This document shows, in pieces, positions 11,280-22,960 of a DNA stretch of 64,000 nt (position 1 is the stretch's first letter; each line of letters starts with the position of its first letter). Source of the stretch: Kingdonia uniflora. Taxonomy: Eukaryota; Streptophyta; Magnoliopsida; Ranunculales; Circaeasteraceae. Where the stretch lies: contig JACGCM010001798.1 in the NCBI GenBank assembly GCA_014058105.1, positions 3,045,001 to 3,109,000 on the forward strand. The letters are read 5' to 3'. The notes under the pieces are model-generated. The model did not search any database and was not told the DNA's origin. It worked only from the letters and a program-made list of their open reading frames with translations. The position numbers were made by a program, and so were the translations under genes.

Positions 11280-12530
11280 ATTGCGTTATGTGTTTTGACA
11301 TTTAGTTGTTAGGATGGATTTAGTAGATTTATGCCTTTCGGTCATCATCCTTTCCAGGTTGACATACCCATTGATCTTGGTAATCATATCCTCCAAGGTC
11401 GCGGGTTCGTTTAAAAAAAGATGTTCATTTGCTTTGCAATCGAGTTGTAGCGCATTTGTAAAAGCAGTAGCAGCTGTTTTCTGATCAAAATTATCAACTT
11501 TTCGTGCGAGCTCTAAAAACATCTTTGCAAAGACCTCGATCTTATCTCCTTGTGACTGTTTGAGACTAATAAGATAATATAAATTCTCTTCCTTGTCTTT
11601 ATTGTGAGCATAAGTCTTGATAAAATTCTTCTGTAGTTGGTCGAATATGAGGATGAAATCTTCATGTAGAGAATGGAACCACCGTAGTGGTTCTCCCTAT
11701 AGACTTATTGTGAATAGATGACATAGAATATGGTTGAGATTTGAGTATAATCCCAATGAATTACGAAATTGCTGAGTGTGCTCCTTTGGATCGGTGCCTT
11801 TGTATTTACGTATCTTTAGAGTTTTAAAACCTGTTGGTACTTCCATATAAAATAACTCTTTGGCAATCAGACTACCTTGCAACTTGGTAAAATCGTCCTT
11901 ACTGCCTAGAGCTTGAGCTTTAATCAACTCCTTAATACGCTAAACCATGTGCTCTTGTATGACGTATTGATATGTTGCCTGAGTGACTTGGCAAGCTGGT
12001 CGAGGATTATGATCACCTGTCCCCTCTCTTAAGCGTTCTCAGGTTGGAATTTTGGATTGAGGTCGCTGCTCCTCCTCTTGACGCTTGGAAGGCTGGAGAC
12101 CTCTACTAATATCGGACTAAGCTTCTCTTCCTAAATGAATTAAAGCCTGTGGTTCGTATTAAAGATTTCTGGAAATGGATTTATTGGTTGCTCCTCGAGG
12201 TCCTAATCTTTTGCGTACAAAAACTCAGGAGTTCACTGGTACTTGATCATGATCTCTAGTATGGGAAGCCTATTGAGTGTCATGCAAAGTTTGCAATACG
12301 GTTTGCATAGTTGTCATCTATTCTTCATGTCGCTTAATGCTAGTCAGACGAGCTTGACACTCGCTTTCGGGTTCTTTGTCGCTGAACTCATGGTCAAGAG
12401 TTAATTGACGCTTGAGCTCATTACATTTCTCTATCTTGGCGTGGACATTTACTTATAGTTTAGCGAGCTGTTTTGGTTTAACTGAAAGATCGAGATGGAC
12501 TCCTATTGTTGGTTGTTTGGAAATGACCAT
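11280..12530 (-). pseudogene. gag, Tat copy 1
   Basis: Capsid precursor. A possible start ATG is at 12530-12528, about 80 bp inside the LTR. The core shows KIRKYKGTDPKEHTQQF (11830-11760), FTNALQLDCKANEHLFLNEP and LEDMITKINGYVNLERMM (11460-11330), all with clear equivalents in copy 2. It is interrupted by several stops. Confidence 0.75.
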
Positions 12531-12588
12531 GAATTGAAATGGATAGTAGAGTAAATGCATGCCTTAGGATATCGTGAAAATATCTTCT

Positions 12589-12608
12589 TTCCCATAGACG
12601 GTGCCAAA
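12589..12608 (-). promoter_or_regulatory. Primer binding site, Tat copy 1
   Basis: Directly inside the 5' LTR the minus strand reads TTTGGCACCGTCTATGGG. This is close to the TTTGGCGCCGTCTGTGGG signal common in plant Tat elements, where a tRNA 3' end primes minus-strand DNA synthesis. It defines the element's orientation and the inner LTR border. Confidence 0.75.
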
Positions 12609-13197
12609 TGTAATAGCCTAATTTTGTAGCTCGAAATAACTCAATATTATATCTTACACCAAATGTACCTACGATAAGAATTAGTGTAATACAAGAACTG
12701 ACACAGGTAATTTAGCATGGAAAACCTTTGAATAGGTAAAAAACCACGACATTGAGTTGAGGGTTTAGTAACTGTTACTTTTATTACTTGAGGCTGATAT
12801 TTTATTACAAGTGATCTCTTAAACTAGAAATGTTTGATCGTGAAAGATAAAAATTCTTGTGGTTTTAGAATATAGAAATTATGATATTTTGAATCTAGAA
12901 ATTCCTGTCCTTATCTCTTCTGGAAATTTTTCTTTATATAGATCTTACCTGCAGCTCGTTATCATGTAGAAGCACGTTCTCCTGATAATGAGGTAAGTGG
13001 TAGATGAATTTGTAACTGTTAGTTCGTGGGAGACATATGTCTTTGACTTGTTCGTACTTGTTATAGTGTTTGATCCACGCTCTTTATCAGTTCATGGTCT
13101 AGGTGTCAATGCTGACTTTACATGTTACGTGTATAATGCGTAAGTCTGGTATTAGGGTAGTTTGAATTTGAACTTGGTCGATGGATAGGTCCCTACA
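12609..13197 (-). repeat. 5' LTR of Tat copy 1
   Basis: Begins TGTAATAGCC and ends CCTACA on the plus strand (TGTAGGG...ATTACA in element orientation). It is next to the primer site and shares a block with the copy-2 LTRs (TTTAGCATGGAAAACCTTTG), showing the two families are related but distinct. The putative target repeat to its right is GGTCA (13198-13202); the left partner is not in view. Confidence 0.75.
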
Positions 13198-13209
13198 GGT
13201 CACACCATG

Positions 13210-13946
13210 TGTAATGATGGCTTAATTCTAGAATTTAGACTTAGCCTTTACACCAAAGGTGTCTAGAATGCTCAAGAATAGTAATCAGTAATCAACAAGT
13301 AATTTAGCATGGAAAACCTTTGAATAGGTTAAAAACCATGACCTCTCTTGAGGATTTTGAGAAAGAGAAGATGATCTTATTAAAGTTACTAACTTTTTAC
13401 AATGTGCAATCTGAGTATATGGAATTTCGGGGTAAGGATTCTTCTGTATAGAATTGTCTGTCCATAATCTGTTATTTTCTGGTTCTACTTATAGGTCTTA
13501 TAATATAATCGTTTGATGGCCTTTAATATTCTTAATGGTAGACGTTACAAAGAATATGTAAGATACTCTTTGACCACTGTTGCTGCACAACGGCTCTATT
13601 GCTGACTGCACGCTTGCATAAATTGAACTGTTATTGTGGAGGTTGAAAGCGATGACTCAAACTGAGGAATATTGAATGTCTTTTGTAGTGTTTCCTGTAT
13701 GTTGATGAGGTCGAGGATGAGTCTTTGAGTCCGAGATACGAAATAAGCTATTCCAAGATGGTTCTTAAGTAATAGCACGAGTAGTGTCAGGGATGAGTGG
13801 TGTTGGTTGAAAAACTCGTGTTGTATGAATTTCTTGACGTTACTGTCTTATTTCTGATAGTGCCACGTGCTCTATTGTTGAGGTTAAAAATTCGTATGTA
13901 GTTCGAAGATGAAGCATGAGCTCGAGATGCGGAATAAGCCACTACA
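13210..13946 (-). repeat. 3' LTR of Tat copy 2
   Basis: Matches 27358-28114 over its whole length, from TGTAATG...CCTTTACACCAAAGGTGTC to GCGGAATAAGCCACTACA. The right partner has an extra segment near 27721 (ATAGTGTAACGTTTTAAC) that is missing here, which accounts for most of the length difference. Confidence 0.92.
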
Positions 13947-13962
13947 ACCGCCCCCTTTCAGC
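13947..13962 (-). promoter_or_regulatory. Polypurine tract of Tat copy 2
   Basis: The plus strand reads ACCGCCCCCTTTC directly after the LTR, so the element strand has GAAAGGGGGCGGT followed by TGTAGTGG. This is the expected primer for plus-strand DNA synthesis at the edge of the 3' LTR. Confidence 0.75.
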
Positions 13963-15950
13963 CAATAGTACGAGAAATATTGTAGGCGAGTCATGTTGGT
14001 TGAGAAGCGTTACTAAATGTTGTAGTTAATATCTGATACTCATTTCTAATGTATATTCATAAGTATCTTGTTTGTACCTTTTGGGTTTCTTAGAACCAAT
14101 AGTTCTAGTCAATGTTATTTCAAAGGGAATATTGCTAATGTTGAAAATTTGGGGAGTCATCTTTAATGTTGACCGTAGTATAACGAGGGTTCTGATTTGT
14201 GCATGATGAACTACATCTTCTTCAATCTTTTTCTATAACCCACTATTGTAAGCTGCCTTACTGGAACATAAAAATTTATTTGTGTTGGAGAATATCTATC
14301 ATCTGTGACAACGGAGGCAGAGTGCCGAAATGGCCTTCGATTACTAGCGGAGGAGGCTATGACAACTGAAGATAAAGCGGCAGAGATTCGTCTGAGGGAA
14401 TCTCTTCGGTGCCCTTCTAATGAGTAGGTATTGTTAAAGAAATAAAGCTTTTCGTCTGTCTCTAGCATGCTAAGAGGTGGGGGTTATGGTGGGAGAGGTG
14501 GGAGAGTGGATCATTTTCTTCCATAGACCATAGATTTTGGCCATGAAGAAGATCTTTCATCTGTGATTTCAAATTCTGGCAGTTTCCCAGATCTTGCAGC
14601 ATGGGATCAGGGTTTGGAAGTTGCTTCAGTTTTTTATCATCTTCTTTGCTAATTCTTGAAAAACAATTTGAATTGTAACTTTTTGATATAATCTGTTGTA
14701 TTGGGAACATTTTGTTATTTGTAAAGTTTCCTGAAAAGAAACTTTCAAACTTAATGAAATAACTTTTCTCTTTGGCATGGTTCTTTGTCAAGAACTTGTT
14801 TGTGTAATTTACTGCTTGAAAGATAAAAGTTAGGCATCATGGGTTATGATCGAGCTGGAAGGAGTTCCGTGTGTATGACAGTAAACGGTAAGTATAGCTG
14901 AGGTTGAAAAAAGATGAGTTCGAAAACTTGTTGATAGGAAAGTAGATACTATCTGTAAGATTACTCATCAAGAAGTAACTATATTTTATTTTCTGCGACC
15001 TGTGCACTCGAACTGGATGACAAAGTGTTTTGAACTGAGAGTAAGGGTGATTATGGATCTGTAAGTACTATAGCTAGATTTGTGTGATCTTGTATGTTGC
15101 CATTTTTATATTTGGTCCTTCAAAATCTGAGGGGATATTTTATACTATAGGAAGAATGACCTGTCATAATATTATGTATTTGATGGTGATATTCTGTTGT
15201 CCCAGAAATGTTTGTAAAAATATTTCTCTCAGTAAAAATTTTGGGGCGATCTGAATTTGTGGAGATCTTCCTTGTGGCTATAAGTAGTAATTCCTTGCTA
15301 TTGTGATTTCCATCATTTTGGAGGTAGTGTGCTCAAGCTTGGTGAGGACTCGTTCGCAGCGTACACAGCAAGCAAGAGAAGATCATTTCCATATCATGGT
15401 TACTAAACTTTTATGAGCGATATTTTTATCAATGCCTTATGATGTTGTACTTCTGGCATGGCCATTAAATATGATCGGACTAGATGACGAAGGTAAGCGT
15501 GTAGAGTATGATCACTTTTTCTGATACAAAGTGTTTCGGAGGTCGTTGTTGAGTGCCACGGTACAGGAACTGACTGTTCGACAGCTCGCATGTGACAAGA
15601 TTGTTGAAGAGGATGCAAGGGCAATAAATATAAATATAATTCTGTGTAGGGAAGTGTACCATCGAGGTTGCTTTAGATGTGACTGAGGAGCTCGGTAAGC
15701 TCAAAGCCTGGGAGCTCGTAATAAGTAATCTATTTTTGAGTATATTGTGGTTGGGTTTGAATAAATGAAAGATGAGGGATCTTGAGAGAATAAATTATGT
15801 AATATCTCGATCTGATCGAATAAAAATAAAGTATTCTATTTTACTCTTTGTGTACGGATATTGTGGGAGACAGCTATAGAATTTTAACAACTGTATTGAT
15901 ATCTTTGAATTTTTGAATATTGATCTATTTTAGGAAAGTTGCACAATCTT
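13963..15950. other. Spacer between PPT and extra gene in Tat copy 2
   Basis: About 2 kb without recognised coding content. Two minus-strand open stretches (14211-14468, 85 codons; 14462-14791, 109 codons) overlap slightly and have no motif I recognise. AT-rich sequence with AG-rich patches near 14480. It is presumably 5' flanking and promoter sequence of the plus-strand extra gene, or captured host DNA. Confidence 0.4.
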
Positions 15951-15957
15951 GGAAGGG

Positions 15958-15964
15958 TATAAAA
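15958..15964 (+). promoter_or_regulatory. TATA box of the antisense extra gene, copy 2
   Basis: GGGTATAAAAG lies 138 bp before ATG 16096, the best start of the extra gene. It is placed comparably to the TATA box of copy 1 and points against gag-pol. Confidence 0.45.
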
Positions 15965-16095
15965 GTAAGGTAATTGGTCGTTTGTATTGTATTTGAGGAA
16001 AAAGTGTAGAATTGTGTAATGGTAGACAATAAGGATAGATGTGATGACAGTAGGTATTTTACAGAAGTCATGATGATGTATTTAGCCGAAAAGAC

Positions 16096-19000
16096 GTGCC
16101 TGTTGAGATAGTAGGGGTGACTGACATTTGTCTGAAGGAGCCATCGTTTCACAAACCGAGGGAGAGTATAAAAATGTACCTATTTCTCCCTCATAAATTA
16201 TCTACTATTTCAGATAGAGAAAAATGTTGTGTCAATCATAGTCCGAAGGAGCGAAAACGTTTGAGCGCTAAGTGTGAGTTGAGAAGGAAATTGTCATCAG
16301 GGGAAAGAAAATTGTCAAAGAAGCGACAGGAGCGTTCATTTTCAAAAAGACATTTGGGTAAAGCAGAGGATTATTGTTCGTCAAGTACAGGTTGGTAATA
16401 TAAAGCTATGTCCGGGTGATTTGTATAGTAACTTGTATGGTATGTGTAGTAATCCGTTTGATGTGCGCAGAAACCTATTCGATGTGTAGTGATTTGATAA
16501 CGTAGGCATGTTTGAATAAAATTGAAGGATATATGTTTAGGTATATGAATAGACGTGTGTTTGGAGAAGAAGGGAGAAATTTGAAATAATTGATTTTTGC
16601 CTTTTATTTTGGGAATTTATCGTGTTGACTGGGTAAACGGTGGGTTTGTCTTATCTGTATGTAATGTAGAAAAATGACAAAATATTTATTTTCTTATACT
16701 GTAGGCTTGATATGCGGTTTAAACCTAATACTCCCACCAGTAAATTTGTAGTATCGTCCAGTTCCGATGAAACATCGTCGTCAGGGGGGGGGATGAGTAT
16801 AGTATGATGGAAGAAACTGTAAATATTGTAGAGAGAAGCTTAGAGGGTGGGGAACCCAGTAAGAAAGGGAGGATAGATCAGAGAAGGAGAAAGTCCTTGT
16901 GATATACCCAGAGGGGGTAGATGTAGGGAAAGAATACTTGAAATATAAAAAGAAATTACAGGGAGAATGGGAAAGCTATGTGGAGGAGCAAGGTTTATGG
17001 TTCAGGGCCTATATCACTGGTAAAGGGGAGGAGGTTGTATACTACCAAGTCTCATGCTTGACGAAGTGGAGGAAGGATAGAGGGATTGGTGAGGGGGTTA
17101 ATCTCTCATATTATAGTGGCCTTGGGCTATCAGGCTCGAGGGATGGGTTTTTATGTTTTTTGAATCAGGTCGCATATGGCCTTAGAATTCCTCTGGCCTT
17201 CTTTTAAAAGGGGTTTATGAATGTGTTACAGTGTTGCCCTGCCTAGTTAAATGGGAATGCTTATGAAATGATGAGGGTATGTGAGGTACTTAATGAAAAA
17301 TGGAAGAAGGAATGGACTGCTAAGCAGTTCGATGCTGAAGGTGTAATAAAGTTTTATAAATAAAAATATGTTGAAGGTCGAAGTAGTGGTTACCTGTATA
17401 GTGATTCGTCTAGGCCCAAAAAAATTTATTTCAAATCTGTGGGTAGACCATGGAATGACCACCTTTTGTGGGTAGAGGGTAACTGTATGCAGGTTTCATA
17501 TATCCGGTACTCGAACTGAACCATAAATATTATAACCTAAGTAAGTAATGTTGACCAATCATCAAATAACCAATATCTTATCTTTGATCTATTACTTAAT
17601 GCTATGTTCTTTGATTTGGCAGAGCCTAAGCCCGTATCTACGCCAGACAAGATCAGCCTGCTCGACTGTGTTGCTTGAGATTCGGGTGAGCTAAAAGAGG
17701 TACTCAGTGAGTTGGGTATCCGTAGAGATAAAATGGTAGATTCCGCAGCACCAAAAGTTCAGCGAGCTCAGGAGAAATAAGTTATGGCTGAGGGGAAAAC
17801 TTTCTTGATTGTTGCCAATGTACTTAGTGTTCCACCTCTTGTATCGCAGAGCATCAGATGTAACCCTCGGTGGCCCATGAGGTCAGCACGGCAGGGTACT
17901 TCTGTCACTGGGGTGGCGGCCACGGCACAAGAGATCACAAAATATGTTTCGGCGATGTGGCTGAGAAACTTGAAGTGAGTGTGGTTCCTCCTACAGAGGT
18001 CGAGCAAACATTGGATCCTCCATTTGATTGGGCAAACATTGGTTCCTTCATCTAAGGTAGAGCTCAGCAGAAATCTCTAAACCTTCTGTAGTATTCTATT
18101 TTTGATTTGATGTAGTTCGTGTGATATCAAAGTAATAGTACTTTGCATTTGTTGAAGTTGGGGAGATGATTTGAAACATGTTTGTTACGGATGTCTGTAT
18201 TATAACAAAATATTTGTACTCTGTATAGGAGATAGAGCGACTGAGAAAAACTAATACCGAACTGGAGAGGTCGTTGAGTAGAGCGAGAGATTCCGTGGCA
18301 TGTATTCAACAAGTACTTAATAAAACTGAATATGAGAGAAGAAAATTTTGGTTTAATTTAGAGAAAACTTTTAAAGAGTTATATGATCTTCAATATAGAT
18401 ACGCTAAGATAAAAATAAAAAAGTGATGGGGTGTTAAGGAAGGAAGAGGAAAAGGGGATATTAGTTCGAAAACCAAAAGAGTTGACCTATTTTAATGACC
18501 CGAGTGATAAGGCTAGGTGTCAAAGTATGTTAATAGCTCTGACATTATATTTTGAGGTCGAAGTAGATAGTGAACGAGGGTTAAATGAAGCTTATGTAGA
18601 GCTTTTGAAGGAGAGAGGTGTAGTACCGGACCCAGCTTGAGTTATGTTTTTAACTCAAGAAGCACATAATCGTCATAGTTTAGAGACTAGAAAGTGTTCT
18701 GCTCGAGTAGGTGTGTCTGTTGTATGGGGTGATGTAGAACTTTTATATGATATATTTGGCTTTATGTAAGATCAGAGGGCTATGAGAATTGTATTTTTTA
18801 GGATAAGGAAAGAGCAAATAGAGGTTTAGAAGCAATTAGAGGGTAAATTAAAGGGGTTACAAGATGAGTTATTGCAACACGTGGAGCAAAAAAAGTCTTT
18901 AGCAACGCGGTTGTCGAAAGAAGTGGTTGCTCGAATAAAGGTAGAAGCGGATTTGAGGGTTTTAGGTGTATTACAGAAAGATACGCATCAGCGGTTGCAC

Positions 19001-20861
19001 AAAGTGCAAATGACATTGAAGGATCATCAATATCCGTCGCGAGCAAAAGTCTCTGCTCGAACAGAACATGAGCGTCATATAGACAGTATTATTAATTTTT
19101 ATTGGGGAGAACTGTCTAGAGTATAGGACAAATTTAGGAAGTTCGTGACAGGATGTGGGAAAGATTTTGATGTAGAGAATGTCAAGGCTGAGAATATGTG
19201 GTTTACCAAAGGTGATGGAGAAATTACTGGTGACAAACCTATTCTGAGGTTGAGGGATCTGTCGTCAGAAGAGGTGAGGAGTTTGAAAGTCTGATATCCT
19301 GATCCCAGCGTAAACAATGTAAGCAGGAGGTGGTAACTTTTACCACTCCGATAGATGTGCAAGTAACGAATAGAAAGAGTTTGAGAGAGAAAGGGCAGTC
19401 TTCGCATTGCTCAAAGAATCGATGATAGGGTAGTCTCGTGTTGTTCTTTTATTCGTCCTGCATATGTGTTAGATCTTTGTATATTGTCGTTGATGATAAA
19501 TAAAATTTGTTATCTGTGATGATGAATGGAACAGTGTATCAATACTACTCAGATACCATGTTCTTGATTTAAACTTGTTAACTGTGATATGTAATATGTT
19601 GGTATAATCGAACTATTGTAAATGTAAACTATGATGACATGTAGAAGTGATAGCTATTCAAAAGTCAATATGACGTGATATGCATCAAAAGCAAACAACT
19701 GAACGCTGAGCTAAGTTTGAGTTAGATCACACTAAAAGATACTATTGAGTTAAAAGAAAGAACGAAGGTGGAGGTTGTGAAAGAGCGAAACGTAGAAGCT
19801 CGATTGTCCGAGGAACTACAGAAGAAAAATGTAGATCTAGCCAACGGACTGAGAAAGATAAAGAAGTTAAGGAAAATTATAAGAAAGAAAGAGATTGGAT
19901 TTACAGGTGGTTCGAGGCAAGTGAGCCAGCAGGGAGCGGAGTTAAAATCTGCTCGAGTTCGAATTACGAAACTGTTGGCAGAACTAGATGAGGAAGGTAA
20001 GAATGTGAAAGACTTACAATTCCAAGTAAATTTGCTTGAAGCGGAGATGGTTGATATGCGAGCTCGCGCTTCTAAGTATGAAGTATTATGGCTAGTTGCT
20101 GATGTAATGGGGAAGAAGATGAAAGAGGTCCATGATCAATAAAACTAACACATGAAAATTTTATAGAACAAGGTATGTGTATTAGAACATACTGTGCAAA
20201 TGCGGGATCTCGATATTTTGGAGTTTCTAGTGAAGAACACGAGATTACGTGATTTGAACACCAAATTGGAGGCAGATCTGCTGAAGGTTATGGTAGATTT
20301 TGATGACAAGATGGTAAATAAACATTACCGTGAGGATGAAGTGGTGTAGGCAATGTGGTTGGTTTGTCATATGGACGATTTTATGACAGTGTTAGAAGGT
20401 CAAAATGCTGATGTACGGAATGAAAATCGACAAGTAGAGAAATGTTGTGATCATTTGAAGGCTACGCTAATGGAGAGGCACAGAGTAAACTTAGCGATCT
20501 GGTTCTTTGAAAATAGGTGAAAAGCGAGTCAGGTGATGTACACGAGAAGGAGATGACAGCGGTGATTTCGTTCTTAACATCAGAATTCTAGAAATTGGAA
20601 GTATAAAGTAAACTGGTATAAGATGGTTTAGTTGGTAAAAGTTCGCAGTGTGAGATGGAGGAAATACGATCTGAGTATCTAGGCCCCATGGTGGCCAAAA
20701 TTGGAACTCTTAAATGGAGTATGGTTAGAGAAGGAAAGAAAATCGTTATGGGGAGAATCCCAAATTTTACGTTTGAACGGCTGCATAAAGGTTGCGTACT
20801 TGATGCTGCAGGACCTTCTGATTTAGGTAATGGTTCAAGTGATAGCCCTAGTGAGAAATGA
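16096..20861 (+). pseudogene. Tat extra gene with head domain and coiled-coil tail, copy 2
   Basis: A multi-exon gene antisense to gag-pol. Exon 1 is open from 16096 to 16390 (basic, Lys/Arg/Ser-rich) with a donor ACAG|GTTGG. An acceptor CTGTAG is at 16704. The head exon runs to ATGCAG|GT at 17492 and has three stops (TAA 17205, TAG near 17256, TAA near 17358); it reads RIPLAFF, then CCPA.LNGNAYEMMRVC, then RPWNDHLLWVEGNC. The next exon starts after TTTGGCAG at 17622 with ISLLDCVA. Coiled-coil exons follow (18221 onward, 18872-19126, 19768-20142) and the last open part (20655-20861) ends at TGA 20859-20861. Gene structure and sequence match copy 1, which argues for a real spliced gene rather than chance ORFs. 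Function is unknown; a structural or packaging role is only a guess. Confidence 0.6.
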
Positions 20862-21079
20862 GGTGTAATGTGTGTGATAAAGTTTATGTAAACGAAACAA
20901 ATAGAGTAGATAGAGCTTACGAAAATAGGACTGTCTAGAATAGTGATCCATACTAACCTTTTGAGAAACTAGCGATGCTGTATGAGTGGAACATCCGTTA
21001 TACAGGATGATCCCAAAGGCTATCGCGTAATAGACAGAGGAACGTAAAATAACGGTTTGGCCGAGGCTATAAGTGAGTT

Positions 21080-21500
21080 TTTTTCGATTTGGCCGAAGCA
21101 ACAAAATGATTGAAATAGGTGATCGAACTGTAATGTATAGATGTTCAGTTTGGCCACAGCGATAAACGAACTGTAATGTATAGATGTTTGTACTGTAATA
21201 TATAGATGTTTAGTTTGACCACAGCAACAAACGAACTGTAAAGTATGGATGTTCGGTTTGGCCAAAGCAACAAGCGAACTGTAATGTATAGATGTTCAGT
21301 TTGGCCACTGCAACAAGCAAACTGTAATGTATAGATGTTCGGTTTGGCCAAAGAAACAAGCGAACTGTAATGTATAGATGTTCGGTTTGGCAAAAGTAGC
21401 AAACGAACTGTAATGCATAGATGTTCAGTTTGGCCAAAGCAACAAATAAACTGTAATGTATAGATGTTCGGTTTGGCCAAAGCAACAAACAAACTATAAT
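21080..21500. repeat. 43-bp minisatellite, about nine units
   Basis: Tandem units of 43 bp with the core ACTGTAATGTATAGATGTTC, followed by GGTTTGGCCAAAGCAAC. Units differ by a few bases (for example GGCCACTGC, GGCCACAGC); one near 21190 is deleted. The array lies in the spacer between the integrase stop and the end of the extra gene. Tat/Ogre elements are known for variable tandem repeats in this region. Confidence 0.9.
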
Positions 21501-21744
21501 ATGTATATAGAAGTACTTGTTGGATATATTAGAAAAGTACTATAGTGTAGGGCAACCAAACACAAGTATTTTACTGGTGTAAGATTGGCGTACGATGATT
21601 GTATAAGATAGAGTACTGTGTGAAATAGTATAAAGTACTCAGATGTATGGGGATCAAACATAAATCTTTTATTGATATAAGATCGTCATACAAAATGACA
21701 GATTAATTTGTAGAAAAGTACACTGTGATAGCTCTTTATCGTTG
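21501..21744. other. Spacer between minisatellite and integrase, copy 2
   Basis: Holds a looser, longer repeat: AAGTACT...CAAACA(C/T)AA(G/A)T(A/C)TTTTA...GTATAAGAT occurs at 21510-21605 and again at 21630-21715. No coding content is seen. Confidence 0.4.
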
Positions 21745-22960
21745 ATACAATTTTAATCTCCTCGTGTTCCAAGGATTAGGGATTCGATCTCCGTGTTCAG
21801 TTGCGAGATCGTAAGAACCAAGGCCACTTTTTCCAACAATGATAAAAGGGTTTTCCTAATTTTTAAGCAGTTTCCCAGCATTTACTTCTTTTATGTGTTT
21901 GGGAATTTCTCTTAGGAAGAGATCTTTGATTTCGAACTCTCTTTGAAAAATGCGCTTGTTGTAAGATTGGGCTATAGTTTGGTGGTATCTTCCCAAATAC
22001 ATGATTGTTCTGTCTCTAGTCTCCTCGGTCCAATTCATGTTACATGCCAACTGGTACTCATTCAATTCATCCGTCATGGTATAGGAGCGTATTGGGTGAT
22101 GATATAGAGTGGGGATGATGGCTTCTATACTATATATTAGTAAGAACGGCGTGCATCCAGTTAATACTCGAGGTGTTATACAATATGCCTACAAGACATG
22201 TGGTAGTTTCTGGACCCAATTACCCTTCTTTTTTCTTTTTTTCTTTTCTATCAAGCACTTTTTGATCCCATCCATTATAGTTCGATTAGTTATTTCCGCA
22301 TGGCCATTTCCTTAAGCGTAATATGGATTGGAAGGAGTGTGTATGATGTTGTGCTAGTTGAGAAAGTCGACCACTTTGGATCCAACGAACTGGGGTCCTT
22401 TGTCGATTCTGACGAGATGGGGGGAACCAAACCGGATGATGATATTTTCCCAAATGAATTTGATGACTTCGTCTTTGCATGTGTGGCATAGAGGGACTGC
22501 TTCTACCCATTTTGTGAAGTAATCTAATGCTACTAGGAGGTGCTTACTTTTGCCTGGTACCGTGGGGAATTCTCCTACATGGTCGAGTGCCCATCTTTTA
22601 AATAGCCAAACAACGTTGTTGGAATGGAGTTCAAAGGCTGGAGTTCGAATTTGGTTTCCATGTCTTTAGCAGACATTGCATTTTCTTGCGAGTTCAATGG
22701 CTTGAGCTTTCATCTTTGGCCAAAAAAATCCTTGAGTAAGAGCTCAATTTGCGAGAGATCGTCCCACTGCATGGGAACTACAAGTTCCTTCATGGAGTTC
22801 GTGCAGGAACTTTTGAGCTTCTTTGTTCGACAAACATTCGAGGTATGGTCCTGTGACTAAAATTTTGTAAAGGAGACCGTTGTCCACGATGTAGCGCTTA
22901 GCATTATCAAGTACGCGTCTCTTCTCTGTAGGACCTGCAGGGAGTTCGTCGTCAAACATA
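21745..22960 (-). pseudogene. Integrase, Tat copy 2
   Basis: The zinc-binding region at 22959-22744 ends LHEGTCSSHAVGRSLAN. The core follows leftwards in broken frames; the third catalytic residue is preserved in NGHAEITNRTIMDGIKK (near 22310-22260), although a stop lies just before it (CAA to TAA). The C-terminal part at 22077-21856 and beyond ends NTRRLK near 21745. In the other copy this Glu is Lys. Confidence 0.82.

Larger units (their letters stand above)
2300..13197 (-). mobile_element. Ty3/gypsy Tat-like LTR retrotransposon, copy 1 (left end unresolved)
   Basis: Element in minus orientation. From right to left: 5' LTR (12609-13197), primer binding site, gag (12530-11280), protease/RT/RNase H (about 11100-8700), archaeal-type RNase H (8700-8112), integrase (8115-6960), then an extra gene on the opposite strand (about 2425-6664). 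The order, the second RNase H between RT-RNase H and integrase, and the extra gene are hallmarks of the Tat lineage. All frames carry many stops and shifts. No 3' LTR resembling 12609-13197 is visible on the left, so the element is truncated or broken by the neighbouring gypsy element. The left coordinate is only the left limit of the extra-gene promoter region. Confidence 0.8.

Noticed and set aside
21145..21492. Several overlapping minus-strand ORFs of 80-115 codons with repeated peptide units
   Set aside because: They are read-through of the 43-bp minisatellite in different frames; 43 is not a multiple of three, so no unit is kept in frame.
21080..21500. CRISPR-like regular array
   Set aside because: Units are contiguous with no unique spacers and lie in a plant retrotransposon; it is a minisatellite.
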